From assembly GCA_011316305.1 (NCBI GenBank), contig SAUG01000081.1:1-24919 (forward strand): a stretch of DNA of 24,919 nucleotides, in the 5' to 3' direction. This document shows, one piece after another, positions 1-9,001 of the stretch. The notes under the pieces are model-generated. The model was not told where the DNA came from. It saw only the letters and a list, made by a program, of their open reading frames with translations, and ran no database searches. The position numbers and the translations under genes are program-made. Numbering within the stretch: the stretch's first letter is position 1; every line of letters begins with the position of its first letter. Source of the stretch: Rusavskia elegans (lineage: Eukaryota > Ascomycota > Lecanoromycetes > Teloschistales > Teloschistaceae).

Positions 1-480
1 CAGCTTTTCACTCGTTAGTCTGATACTGCAGGACAAGATCCTTTATGCAGCATGCAGCAAGCTAAACGACGTCTCTTCCATAAACCGCGGACTGCATCCG
101 TCGTCTGCAGCTATCGACAATGCTTTTCCACGTACGACGAAGCTTGTCACCCGTTAGTCTGATACTGCAGGACAAGATCGTTTATGCAGCGTGCAGCAAG
201 CCAAACAACAACGTCTTTTCCACAAACCGCGGACTGCATCCGTCGTCTGCAGCTATCGACAATGCTTTTCCACGTACGACCAAGCTTGTCACCCGTTAGT
301 CTGATACTGCAGGACAAGATCGTTTATGCAGCGTGCAGCAAGCCAAACAACAACGTCTTTTCCACAAACCGCGGACTGCATCCGTCGTCTGCAGCTATCG
401 ACAATGCTTTTCCACGTACGACGAAGCTTGTCACCCGTTAGTCTGATACTGCAGGACCGGATCCTTTATACAACGTGCAG
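1..480. repeat. 142-bp tandem repeat (minisatellite), at least 3.3 copies, cut by window start
   Basis: The motif GTTAGTCTGATACTGCAG recurs at 14, 153, 295 and 437, giving spacings of 139, 142 and 142 bases. The two 142-bp units are nearly identical; the first unit has a few substitutions and a 3-base deletion, and the last copy degenerates after about 480. Because 142 is not a multiple of three, the array shifts frame at each unit and is unlikely to be coding, although open frames run through it by chance. The array continues beyond the left edge of the window, so its full copy number is unknown. Confidence 0.93.
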
Positions 481-574
481 CAAGTCAAACAATACACCAA
501 TGCTCACTGAAAAAGAAAACGGTTTAGGCCCCTGCTGTGGAACCATAAAAACCTATGGATGGGTTCAGGCAACG

Positions 575-744
575 TCTTCATCGCCATACTTTACAGCCGC
601 AGCCCCCTTCGCTCGGTCTTCGATCATCGCCGACACCACCCAGCCTTCTTCCGTGCAAATCTTCATCGCCACACTTTGCAGCCGTAGCCCCCTTCGCACG
701 GTCATTGGTTATCGCCGACACTACCCAGCCTTCCTCCTGCAAAA
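575..744. repeat. 85-bp direct duplication, two diverged copies
   Basis: Two adjacent segments, 575-659 and 660-744, both begin TCTTCATCGCCA and share blocks such as AGCCCCCTTCGC and CACCCAGCCTTC or close variants. They differ by scattered substitutions, so the duplication is older than the 142-bp array beside it. It lies immediately upstream of the probable start of the methyltransferase-like gene and may belong to its leader or promoter. Confidence 0.85.
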
Positions 745-763
745 CTACGTACGCCGTTCAACG

Positions 764-1429
764 ATGCCAAGAGTACATCATATTCAGACTCCGCGATACT
801 TGGAACTGCTGCTTTCCGTCAAACTTCAACATGAACGTATCATGATCCTGGGTGAGGATGGGACAGAGCTCAAGCATTTCATAGAAAGCCTTCTTCCCTT
901 CGGCCCATCAGTTACTGTTAGGCAGCGCTATGCCACCCCCTCCATGGATCTCGACGATCCTATTCGTTCTTGGGATCTCATGATTTGTATTGGGCCTAAA
1001 GACGTTCTCGAACCGGAACGGCTGGCCTGGTATCTCTCAAGGTGGAAGCCATACCTCGAACCAAATGGCCGAATTATTGTTGAAATACCTCTTCTCCATT
1101 CAACACCATCTACAACGATGTTTGGGCACCAAGACTACCTAGACGCTGCCGATTACGCTGAATGCACCATCACCGAACTCAATGGCATCCCGTGCACTGC
1201 TCCGGTACAGGAGTGCCACAGGACATCATACGTTCAATCTATCTTGACGTTGATGCAGCTATTGCGACACCGTATCGGTCTTCAGTTCCCGGATCTGTTC
1301 AGACAGTGGCTGTATTTTCATCCAAACAACCTGGCCCCTGAAGCCTACCTTCCGCCGCAAGACGTTGAGGCCCTTGTTACAGGCAATCACACATATCAGC
1401 ACGCCTTTGCGACCTTTCGAAAGCTTTGA
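764..1429 (+). CDS. Orphan protein with methyltransferase-like features (221 aa)
   Basis: An open frame with coding-like composition runs to a TGA at 1427. The frame is open upstream into the repeats, but residues encoded there are repeat-derived, so I place the start at the ATG at 764, just after the 85-bp duplication. Residues 25-35 (IMILGEDGTEL) could be a degenerate first strand and loop of a class I SAM-dependent methyltransferase. Residues 70-82 (WDLMICIGPKDVL) resemble its fourth strand, and residues 98-110 (LEPNGRIIVEIPL) its 'LkPGG' fifth strand. The classic GxGxG is not intact, so binding of SAM is doubtful. The C-terminal third (about 150-221) matches nothing I know. It could be a decayed or lineage-specific member of the LaeA-like methyltransferase group; that is inference from pattern only. 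An upstream exon cannot be excluded. Confidence 0.55.
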   Translation: MPRVHHIQTPRYLELLLSVKLQHERIMILGEDGTELKHFIESLLPFGPSVTVRQRYATPSMDLDDPIRSWDLMICIGPKDVLEPERLAWYLSRWKPYLEPNGRIIVEIPLLHSTPSTTMFGHQDYLDAADYAECTITELNGIPCTAPVQECHRTSYVQSILTLMQLLRHRIGLQFPDLFRQWLYFHPNNLAPEAYLPPQDVEALVTGNHTYQHAFATFRKL

Positions 1430-2376
1430 GAGGCGGACAGATCAAACCTCATACAATTCCGGAAGCAGTAGAGGGCTGCAGAGACCGGAGCAATCGTAAG
1501 GGATGATGTACACATCGCGCTGTCTAAATCGAATTTGTCATTCTTACCGTATCGCACAATCTCCACCGGGAAGGGTTGCCGCCACGAACGGCCTTCGACG
1601 CCAATCTCTTCCTCCGTGACGCGCAACTTGGCCCTTGGGGCCTGCTACTCCCGCCAGGCGGTCTCGCTCCTGCCTTCAGTACATTGTTGAGACTGCAAGA
1701 AATGGTCCGTATAGCTAGCAGCCATCTCTGCGCCTGATATTTGGTCAATTTCTGGTTTTGGTGCCTGGTGAACCAGTGGTTCAGTGAGCAAAGCATCGAA
1801 TACACGGTAGCGGAACTGGTACCCCAGTTCAATTGACGCAAATAACGATCCCTTGGAATTTCAATTCAAATCTGCTCAGCAATGTGACGCATCCTTCCAC
1901 CTGTGAGCCAACCAACGTAGAAAATTTTCACAGATAAGTATGCCTCGCAGTCATCACCTCTTCTTCTTCTCCTTCTTCTCCTTCTTCTTCTTCTTTCACC
2001 AGCAATACAAGCCCTGCATACCATACCCTTGCAAGCACTGCGATTACCAAAATCCCTTACGTACGCTGCGCCTGATACAGAGCTTGCTGAACGAGCCTCA
2101 TCGGTAATCACACTCGTTCAGCACGCATGCGGCTTTCATCCCCACGAGAAAGGCGAGGAGGCGGTAGCGACTTCATTTCACAACATATATATAGGAATGC
2201 AGCTTCTGCTTTCTTGCATTGCCTGCTTATATAGAAGATGATTCTAGCAAGGCCTTCCCCCAAGAACCCCCAAGCGTACGCCGAGAATCTCCTTCCCCCT
2301 CCTCCAGTACTAGCTGCTACTTAAGGTTTGAAGAACTAATGTCGCCAATATACAAGAAGCTCAAGAAACTCGAATC
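1430..2376. other. Intergenic region without a supported gene
   Basis: This 0.95-kb gap lies between two convergent genes. Minus-strand open frames at 1396-1626 and 1524-1841 lack an ATG start. One of them, encoding a stretch beginning VTEEEIGVEG, follows a possible TAG acceptor near 1640, so a remnant exon is conceivable but unsupported. A CTT/CTC-rich microsatellite lies in the middle, and a TATATATAG string sits at about 2186-2194 with no gene start close downstream on the plus strand. Confidence 0.6.
1959..1996. repeat. CTT/CTC trinucleotide microsatellite
   Basis: About 38 bases are almost purely repeats of TTC with two C insertions, giving a polypyrimidine tract on the plus strand. It lies in the non-coding gap and is likely length-polymorphic. 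Confidence 0.9.
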
Positions 2377-3708
2377 TCACTCGCCTAAGATGCGGTATTT
2401 CTCCACCACCGCGGTACTGTTTCCGCTGATAACCAGCAACGCGTTGAGAAGGGACTTTGCGGCGGCACGTAGAGCAGTCTCGTTAGAGGACTGCTCCAAG
2501 TCTTCCGTACGCGGTGGGGAGGTTTCCGAGCCAGTCGATTGGCATAATCCCGCAACTTCCCCATCCACGTCTTCCATGAGTTTGTCAAACCATCCAAGTT
2601 TCCCATGTTCCGCTTCAACGATGTCTTTCCCCGCATCGAGTATCAAGACCACCTCTTGGATCGAGTTCAGACAGCCGTCCAACTCGTCTCTCCCATATTC
2701 TTTTTCGTCTATCACGTCCCTGCCCAGCGCCAGACATCCTTTCCGGTACGCCCCGCGCAACAGATTCCAGCCGCTGTAGGGATTCTCCCGGTCCAAGCTC
2801 TTTTTGTTCAAGTCCAACTCGTTGAGATGTTGCGAGGTATTTGTCAGAAGGTCGTCATAGAGACCTGAACACGCAGCCAAGTGGGCTCGAGTGGCCTTTG
2901 TCCGAACTCGGGTGGTTCGGAGAGATTGCCGCGCAGTACCTATCTGGTCGCATCGACCTGTGCGCCGGGCCGAGACGACGGAGGGTATGAGATCGTTTGC
3001 GAGCCACGTGTCCAGGGAGCCTGTTGCCGACTCCGCGATGACTAGTTCGGGGTGCAACGCGTGGATTGGATTCAGTTCAGGTAAGGTCCGTGGCAGAATT
3101 GAATTCTTTACTATTCTTGTGATTTCGAGGCTATCCGATGCAGCCTGGGATATTGCCGTCCGTGTTGGCTGCAGTATTTGGATTGGGCATGGTTGGTATT
3201 GGGACCAAATGGTGAGGCCAGCCGCGATGCATGTTACCCAAAGAGAACTCCAGGAGCACATCCCTCGCAGGGTGGTCCTTAGTAGACTGGCTCTCTGTAG
3301 CGTTCCTTGAACAGGGTCTGAGTCATTAGGTGTCGATTCCTCCTGTTTGATTTGTTGCGATACTTCCGCCACATGGCCTTGCTCAGTGGTCAAGTCTATT
3401 GGCCGAGGTGCAACGATGTGCCCGCTGTTATCCTCCTGATTTCCTGTTCCAAGCCTGGAGATATTCGCGGATACTCCATTTGCTACCCCAGCTCTCACAG
3501 GTGTTTGTAGCTGGGGTTCAATACTGTTGGAGCGTCTTGCCTCCGCTCCGCGTGCGACGACGCCGCTACGGGGGGCATTCGTATTGTTCCGCAATGGCTG
3601 TATCTCGCGAAGTGTCAAGTCCTCTTCCTCAGCCTGGTCGTTTCTTGAACTCCAGTTTTTAATCGGCCCTTTCGGTATTACGACACGCCGGCCCCTTCCT
3701 GGTGGCAT
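2377..3708 (-). CDS. Orphan protein with one membrane segment (443 aa)
   Basis: A long uninterrupted minus-strand frame ends at a TGA whose complement is 2377-2379. The frame stays open to 3753, where it begins just after a stop codon, so I chose the first ATG (3708), giving a start MPPGRGRR. An upstream exon joined at the AG just before 3756 is possible. Residues 1-145 are polar, with an acidic patch (QAEEEDL near 25-31) and an IKQEES string near 120 that fits a SUMO-acceptor consensus. One hydrophobic stretch lies at about 151-170 (MCSWSSLWVTCIAAGLTIW). The remaining 270 residues are predicted by eye to be largely helical and contain two KR/RK-rich segments. I do not recognise a domain. The layout suggests a single-pass membrane protein with a soluble helical C-terminal part. 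Plus-strand open frames across it look like antisense shadows. Confidence 0.75.
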   Translation of the reverse strand: MPPGRGRRVVIPKGPIKNWSSRNDQAEEEDLTLREIQPLRNNTNAPRSGVVARGAEARRSNSIEPQLQTPVRAGVANGVSANISRLGTGNQEDNSGHIVAPRPIDLTTEQGHVAEVSQQIKQEESTPNDSDPVQGTLQRASLLRTTLRGMCSWSSLWVTCIAAGLTIWSQYQPCPIQILQPTRTAISQAASDSLEITRIVKNSILPRTLPELNPIHALHPELVIAESATGSLDTWLANDLIPSVVSARRTGRCDQIGTARQSLRTTRVRTKATRAHLAACSGLYDDLLTNTSQHLNELDLNKKSLDRENPYSGWNLLRGAYRKGCLALGRDVIDEKEYGRDELDGCLNSIQEVVLILDAGKDIVEAEHGKLGWFDKLMEDVDGEVAGLCQSTGSETSPPRTEDLEQSSNETALRAAAKSLLNALLVISGNSTAVVEKYRILGE

Positions 3709-3788
3709 CAGGGCGAGCAGTCGCTGCACCTGAAGATTTGCACGTTTCGACAAGTGCTAACCTGGGGCTCCTGCAACAATAGTGAAAA

Positions 3789-4034
3789 CTACAGAGCCAA
3801 GAAGCGGAGTGCTGCAATCCATACGTAATTGCAAATCAACCAAGACATGGCTGCAACTAGCCTGAGAGTGGATCGCCCCGGCCTACCGATCAAGAACCCC
3901 TGTACAGTGTTTTGACGGGCTGAGATACGGCGATAACGGGCTGAATCGGAATCCTGGTAGACGTCTGGCTGATCTGCCGGACATATTCTGACAGATTTCA
4001 TTTCAGTACACGGGAGCGATTCGACTTTCGACAT
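3789..4034 (-). CDS. Doubtful small ORF with C-terminal hydrophobic segment (81 aa)
   Basis: An ATG at 4034 opens an 81-codon frame ending at 3789. The last 25 residues (LRLVAAMSWLICNYVWIAALRFLAL region) are hydrophobic, giving a tail-anchored appearance. It lies about 80 bases upstream of, and on the same strand as, the 443-residue membrane protein. It could therefore be a separate small gene, the 5' exon of that gene, or chance. A GTATGG...TTGCAG pair of 54 nt exists at its 3' end, but splicing there leaves the downstream frame blocked by a stop. Coding status is uncertain. Confidence 0.25.
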   Translation of the reverse strand: MSKVESLPCTEMKSVRICPADQPDVYQDSDSARYRRISARQNTVQGFLIGRPGRSTLRLVAAMSWLICNYVWIAALRFLAL

Positions 4035-4975
4035 GGCTTTAGACGTAATGACACCAACAGGCACAGTCAACGCCGAAGATCATGCTGCATGGTAACCAAT
4101 AGATAGGCTCGAAAAAGCCAAGACGGGAGTGGCGGGCCAAGACGGCTCCTTGGCAAAGTCAAACTTAAATCTGACCTCCATTCATTTTCTTGACAGATCA
4201 AGTCTTATAGCCTGGATCTGATTCCATCGTATACTGATCAAGCCTCTACCACGCCGCGAAGTGGTCTTGACTCCAAGCCAATAAGCCATCCGAGCCGTTT
4301 CGGGGGTTCAAACGGATTCCCACTCGCATCGCATTCCCTACCCAGTGGGTTATTGAGCCGATGCGGAGATTTAACTGCATTAGATGCCGTCTGTTTGCTA
4401 TGTTTCTCTCACCGCTCGGCCACCCTAGCGGAGGGTTGATGGACCTCTCTCTCAGTCCTCTCGTGCAGTCGCGAGAGCACTCAAATGTAATACTGGTCTA
4501 CATTTGGACTTGCTCCAACAGGTATTGCCAGTGAGGTGTCTGTTTTGAGCCCCTCCCTGTACCGACAGAAATCGCTGTAAGTCTGGCATAGCTAGCGTAC
4601 GAGGGCTGGGAATGGCACTGCAGGGTAGAGGACGGATATATTGAGAACAGCTAGTGTTATCATGATGTCTGTCGTACGGATACCCACGTAGACTAATTTT
4701 TCTCTTCTTTATCTTCACCGCCCTCCCTGATCTTTCCCTTTCATCTTCAACCACAGCTTCTTCCCACTGGAATTTAAGTATCAGGAATTCTGTCTGGTAC
4801 GTAATTCGCCTGTCTCTCTGACCATCAGTCTTCTGATATTGGTTCCCTGACCAAAGTTCTCAGCTGCTCGAAACTTCGTCTCTTGGTCTACTTCAACCCT
4901 GACGTTAGTATCGCCCAAAGTAAGCTTCCTTCTGGTATTCCGGTCTTCATTGCTGACCGATTCTCAGTCGCTACC
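4035..4975. promoter_or_regulatory. Divergent intergenic region, including leader of the 4976 gene
   Basis: This 0.94-kb gap separates a minus-strand from a plus-strand gene and should hold both promoters. Close to the plus-strand gene, a GTACGT donor at 4797, a CTGAC branch-like motif and a CAG acceptor ending at 4863 would define a 67-nt 5'-UTR intron; this is inference. An inverted repeat CCGTTT / AAACGG sits at about 4295-4315. No convincing gene was found; a minus-strand open frame at 4452-4754 starts with GTG and looks accidental. Confidence 0.45.
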
Positions 4976-5644
4976 ATGGCGGAAAACCTATCTACCTATT
5001 TCAAACTTGTCGCTCGTGACGCCCTGCGTTGGCTACTCACCGAGGCCCCGAAACATCTACTCGCCTACCTGAAAGCGGCAGCATCTTGGGCCATTGAGCA
5101 GCTCCGCTCCGGAGCCGCCGCGGCATTCACCCACCTCAAAGTTGCCGTTCTGGAAGCCTTTGGCTGGCTGCTCTCCGATGCCCCAGGACACCTACTCGCC
5201 CAACTCGGATCTGCAGCATCTTGGGCGATCGAGCAGCTCCGCTACGGAGCCATCTATGGAACCGCTGGACTGAAACTGACTATCCAGCACGGGTCGAGTC
5301 TGGGTTTGAGTATCCTGGGAAATGTGGCGGCCAAGACAGTCCTTGTGCTGCAGTACACTTCCGCAGTCAGCAAAAATGTCCAATGTGCGTTCGCCTACTT
5401 GATACTTCTGGTACAGACCTGCGTAGGGGGAGTGAAGGGGGAATTCGCAGGCCTTGTCACCGTCTACCTGGTGTATCTCATGATTGCCCTCCTGACTCTA
5501 CGCTTGATTGGAATGGTGCCAGTACTTAATGGACGTATTCTGGCGGTGGTTCGTATACTGGTCCTGGGCCAGATGGCGCTTATTCCCCCGATCTTGCTCT
5601 TTCGATACCTCCTTGGGCCTTATTTGCCGGCCTCTTGGAAATAG
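4976..5644 (+). CDS. Membrane protein with duplicated amphipathic module (222 aa)
   Basis: The start is the ATG at 4976 in a strong context (GCTACCATGG); upstream in-frame codons lack an ATG. Residues 15-59 and 60-104 are tandem copies of a 45-residue module, sharing strings such as ASWAIEQLR and HLLA. Each is an alternation of leucine/alanine faces with charged residues, typical of amphipathic helices. A further hydrophobic stretch lies at 111-150. Two probable transmembrane segments follow, at about 159-181 (VTVYLVYLMIALLTLRL core) and 186-210. No signal peptide is seen. The arrangement suggests a protein whose N-terminal helices lie along a membrane while the C-terminus is embedded in it. 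I do not recognise the family and propose no specific function. Confidence 0.8.
   Translation: MAENLSTYFKLVARDALRWLLTEAPKHLLAYLKAAASWAIEQLRSGAAAAFTHLKVAVLEAFGWLLSDAPGHLLAQLGSAASWAIEQLRYGAIYGTAGLKLTIQHGSSLGLSILGNVAAKTVLVLQYTSAVSKNVQCAFAYLILLVQTCVGGVKGEFAGLVTVYLVYLMIALLTLRLIGMVPVLNGRILAVVRILVLGQMALIPPILLFRYLLGPYLPASWK
5018..5287 (+). repeat. 135-bp in-frame tandem duplication (two copies)
   Basis: Segments 5018-5152 and 5153-5287 align without a gap; the best conserved block, from GCAGCATCTTGGGC to GAGCAGCTCCGCT, is almost identical in both. The period is exactly 45 codons, so the reading frame is preserved. Differences elsewhere, including several amino-acid changes, show the duplication is not very recent. 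Confidence 0.88.
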
Positions 5645-6264
5645 AGCCTAACCGACGTCGCGTCAGCCAGTCTGCAATCGGGGTTCAAAACAGAATTGCT
5701 GCTATCCTGCGATCGTGTACGGGATAGTTTGGGACCTGTCAATTTCAGCCCTCAAACTTGTTGTAGTCTATCTCTGAAGGGGGCCGCCAAATGGACGTTT
5801 TGGGCGTCAGTATCGAAAGCTTCGGCGAACATCCAATAGAATGAACATCATCAAATGCGAATGTGATCCGCCTTTGTTTACTAGTAAAGTGCGCGAGTGT
5901 AAGTGCCATCCTGGAAAATAGCATAAGTCGCCGAAGCGTCTGTGAAATACGGTGAAGGCCCAACGCAAATGCAACGGCAACCTGCTCCTGGCTTTGTATG
6001 CGCAGGTCAGGTAATTGTCCTAGGTCGACAGGTTATAGAAAAGGCAAACAAGGTCAGAGCTCTCCTCTAAAGCAGCCCGCTTCCTCCTCTCTCTTGCAAT
6101 TCTACTTCCAAAGATTTTACCCTCTTACACCGGACCCCGTTCAAAACCGCTTAGCCAGACCTGACCCAGCTATCTTCCTGGTCAGCGCCTGTCTTCTTTA
6201 TCTCTCACCGCGATCTTTCTCATCAGAAAAGCAGCCATCTCTATTTTCTCCAGCCACACTAAGG
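5645..6264. promoter_or_regulatory. Intergenic region and pyrimidine-rich leader of the 6265 gene
   Basis: About 620 bases lie between two plus-strand genes. The last 200 bases before the next start are rich in CT tracts (for example around 6075-6115 and 6195-6250), a common feature of fungal core promoters and leaders. The downstream frame is open across this region, but it contains no residues that look conserved, so I treat it as leader. Confidence 0.45.
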
Positions 6265-7050
6265 ATGACCGACGGAAAGATGCCAGATTTCCTAATGACC
6301 CCCCCTGATTCCGCCCGGCGACAGCAGTCAGCTCAAGATGTTGCTGCTCCGATGAGTGGAGAGCTACCGTACCACAATCATCTTACCGAGAGTCCGTCGA
6401 TGGGAACTTCCACTAAGCCAAACCCCATCACCCAGAGTCCGTCGTTGGAGACTTCCATTGAGCCAAACCCCATCAACCAGAGTCCGTCGTTGGGGACTTC
6501 CATCGGGCCAAACATCCTCACCCAGGGTTCGTCATTGGGGACTTCCATCAAGTCAAACCCCAGAAAGCGACAGCGAGCTGAAATCGATACTATCGTCTTG
6601 TCGGACGATGAGTCAACAACCGACGAGGATCCGTTCGAGGACCGTCGCCAGGCGCTCGACTGGGCAGAGCAAGCATGGCTCATCAAGGAGCCTCGACATG
6701 GAAGCGCTTTCCTGGCTAAGGAGTGTAACTCCCTTGAGCACGACATCGACTTTATCAAGGGGAAACGAATTCGTATCCGGATGGCGAGGCGAGAGCTTGA
6801 TGCTGAAGGCCATTACTTTTCCAAACAACTGGAAGAAAAGGTTGCTCGCCTGCAGCAACTCCGTGCGCAACAGTACATGGTTTGTGACCAGCGTCCAGAA
6901 ACTTCGGATAAGCTCAAGGAACGTGCTGATGATCTGCAACACGAAACCTTGGGGCTCGTCAGGCAAGCTCGTTTGGAGAAGGAGAAGGACCGCGCTAATC
7001 TTGCGGAGCTTGCGGCCGATGTCGAGATTGCAACAGAACACCAAGGTTAG
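6265..7050 (+). CDS. Coiled-coil protein with 15-residue repeats, basic NLS-like and SIM-like motifs (261 aa)
   Basis: The start is placed at the ATG at 6265, the first in a stretch that looks coding. Residues about 43-98 are four tandem copies of a 15-residue unit of the type SPSLGTSI.PNPITQ. They are followed by a basic cluster at 100-104 (RKRQR), which could act as a nuclear localisation signal. Next comes IVLSDDES at 110-117 with further acidic residues to 126, a textbook-looking SUMO-interaction motif (hydrophobic core next to acidic and serine residues). The C-terminal part, about 175-256, is charged, leucine-spaced and probably coiled coil. No known domain is recognised. The combination suggests a nuclear, SUMO-binding scaffold, which is inference. 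An overlapping frame at 6356-7222 on the same strand is longer but repeats arginine/serine-rich nonsense and was rejected. Confidence 0.78.
   Translation: MTDGKMPDFLMTPPDSARRQQSAQDVAAPMSGELPYHNHLTESPSMGTSTKPNPITQSPSLETSIEPNPINQSPSLGTSIGPNILTQGSSLGTSIKSNPRKRQRAEIDTIVLSDDESTTDEDPFEDRRQALDWAEQAWLIKEPRHGSAFLAKECNSLEHDIDFIKGKRIRIRMARRELDAEGHYFSKQLEEKVARLQQLRAQQYMVCDQRPETSDKLKERADDLQHETLGLVRQARLEKEKDRANLAELAADVEIATEHQG
6391..6570 (+). repeat. Coding 45-bp tandem repeat, four copies
   Basis: Unit starts at 6391, 6436, 6481 and 6526 (AGTCCGTCG, AGTCCGTCG, AGTCCGTCG, GGTTCGTCA) are spaced exactly 45 bases apart. The first three are nearly identical and the fourth has more changes. The period keeps the reading frame, so copy number could vary between strains without breaking the gene. 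Confidence 0.92.
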
Positions 7051-7800
7051 GGTGATGGACAGGATGATCTCGGTGGCCGGGGGACGGGATCGAGCTTGTT
7101 TCCTTGACCTGACCAAAATATACGCACGGATTTCTCGTGTAAAAGCAGTCAGACTGGCGATACTTTTAAGCAAGATCTTTGGCAGCTTCCGTTCAAACCT
7201 CTCTGACTTCCGTTGTTGTTGATGATGATCTTGGAGCTCGATTGATCTGTTAGTACAATAACCTTGATGAAGAGAGTCCCGAAACCTTTAATGTATGTCA
7301 GAGTATGTGAGGTGGATAACATGAGCTCTTTCAATGCCTGTCAAACGTTTTGTTCAAGCACCTGTCAGTGATTAACTTGTCTCGGTGGCAGCAGCAGCTT
7401 ACTAAGCGGTCATAGCCGAAAAGTTCATGTCGCGCGTCTAGCGACTAGCGAAGTTGTGAACATCACTGAGGGTTTCGAACAACTTTCTGATGACTTCGCC
7501 CTCTGTTGATGCTCCTGGATATTCACGACCGCGCTCGGATGTCGCGAGTATACTACAACGTCCAGAACGCAAGAAAGGCCTCTGCTGCTGCACCCTTCAT
7601 CAATCAAACCCACCTTTTCCATTGCAGCAAACAGCGAGCTTGAAGTTTACCAGCGCATTCCGATCATTCCTATCAACTGCGAACTTCCTACATGTTTCTG
7701 CGGTCCCTGATTTTGTTCTTGCTGCGGTAGAACTCTCTGGTAAGATCTCGCGTGGGTATACCAGCAACAGCTGATGCTGAGAATACAGAACGAAGCCATC
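7051..7800. promoter_or_regulatory. Intergenic region between two plus-strand genes
   Basis: A 750-base gap with no supported gene. Short open frames on both strands (7149-7334, 7425-7622, 7490-7774) show no motif and mostly lack good start context. It should contain the 3' end of the preceding gene and the promoter of the next; no clear TATA element or poly(A) signal stood out. Confidence 0.4.
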
Positions 7801-8818
7801 ATGCCTGAGATCACATTGAGAGCTCTCCCACGATCCCAGTTCCACTTCTGGAAGCCTTCACATGACGACCAAGTCTCTCAAGTGATGCATGACAAGACGG
7901 CAGATGGTACTGTCAAACAATTATCGAAACATGACATTACCGCTTTGGCTTTGAACGAGATCGCCGCATACCGGAAACGTGGCTTTTTCTGGTACTTCAA
8001 GGGTCGCGCCGAGTGGTTGAAATCGCCCAAGGAGGCGCTGTGCCCGACAAGCAGGGTTTCACCGAAGCCACGGTCAGTAGATGCCGGAGCCGTTTTCTGC
8101 ATTACAGTACTAACAACAAGCCAGTGCCAACTACCCCAGCCTGTGTTACACCGATTATCGATGGACCGACACTGCTGTTACTGCATTTTTCGAGTCGAGC
8201 CATCGATCTCGGTACTTGGCATGCAACGGCCTGATCAACCTAGGTGCTGGCGACGACGCGGTATACCCTATTCAGTACATTTCCGATGGAAGGATGCCTC
8301 TCTACGCAACATCGCCGGCAACGCTGGTTGTTTTCGCCAATTCAAAGGCCTTCTACATTGGGGAGTCGCCGACGATCGAACAGCTTGTAGGGCGCTGGTC
8401 GCAGAAGAATCGGCCGACGGACCCCGATCTGCCACTAAGATTGGACAGAACACCGTATCTGTGGAAGGAAACGGCCCAGGGGCAACCTCACACTCTCAGC
8501 AGCCTTGCGGTGCAGGGGATCGAACAACTCTATGATCGCATCGTTCAACACTGCCACTCAACGCCTGGATGCAATAATTTGGTATCGCCTATTACGGTTC
8601 AGAAGCTGCGCGCCACGTTCCCCAGACCGCCTTTATCGGAACCGGGGATCCCGCTTGGCGTTCCTTTGCCAGTGCTACCAGAGACTGGAGAGGATACCGA
8701 GGCACGTAGGCGTGGCGCTCAGGGGCCTCCGCACGACTCTGCCAACCCCCCAAGCAGGCGAGGTGCGCGGCGGACAAGAAACCTCGTTGACCCGGATACA
8801 GAGATGTCTGAAGGGTGA
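7801..8818 (+). CDS. Orphan two-exon protein (321 aa)
   Basis: Gene model: exon 1 is 7801-8072 and exon 2 is 8125-8818, with a 52-nt intron. The donor is GTCAGT, the branch site a perfect TACTAAC at 8108-8114, and the acceptor CCAG at 8121-8124. The phases match (two bases before, one after), giving 321 residues. An alternative ATG lies nine codons upstream at 7774. Exon 2 reads well from NYPSLCYTDYRWTD through a central region (YPIQYISDG, ATLVVFANSKAFYIGESP) to an arginine/proline-rich tail (about 280-310, PPSRRGARRTR). No domain, signal peptide or membrane segment is recognised. The gene converges on the minus-strand FHA-pseudokinase gene, with 183 bases between their stops. The reading frame of the last 30 codons of exon 1 is the least certain point. 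Confidence 0.65.
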
Positions 8819-9001
8819 CACCCTTGCTGCTCAATCCGAGGGAGGACGGAAGTGTCAGGGAAGTTGTCGGCGTGCGCTGCAAGACGGAGACCGAAGCGTT
8901 GACATTATTGAATTAGAGGAACTTCTACCCCTACGAATAGTATCCTAATTTACATAACTTCTTCCCGATCTTGAAGAGCACTTGTCTTTTTCCCAAAATA
9001 C

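Noticed and set aside
184..441. 85-codon protein within the minisatellite.
   Set aside because: It is built wholly of repeat units whose 142-bp period breaks the frame each time; no sign of selection on the protein.
2219..2779. Plus-strand 186-codon open frame.
   Set aside because: It is antisense to the longer, better-composed minus-strand gene 2377-3708 and is serine/proline-rich shadow sequence.
4290..4440. Minus-strand tRNA gene suggested by a perfect box A (TGGCCGAGCGG, complement of 4412-4422) and a box-B-like GTTTGAACC further along.
   Set aside because: The acceptor arms do not pair, no anticodon arm can be folded, and the box B has T instead of the invariant C. At best it is a decayed fragment.
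6356..7222. 288-codon plus-strand frame overlapping the coiled-coil gene.
   Set aside because: It is the +1 shadow of the repeat gene: arginine/serine-rich, no motif, while the other frame gives a coherent acidic and coiled-coil protein.
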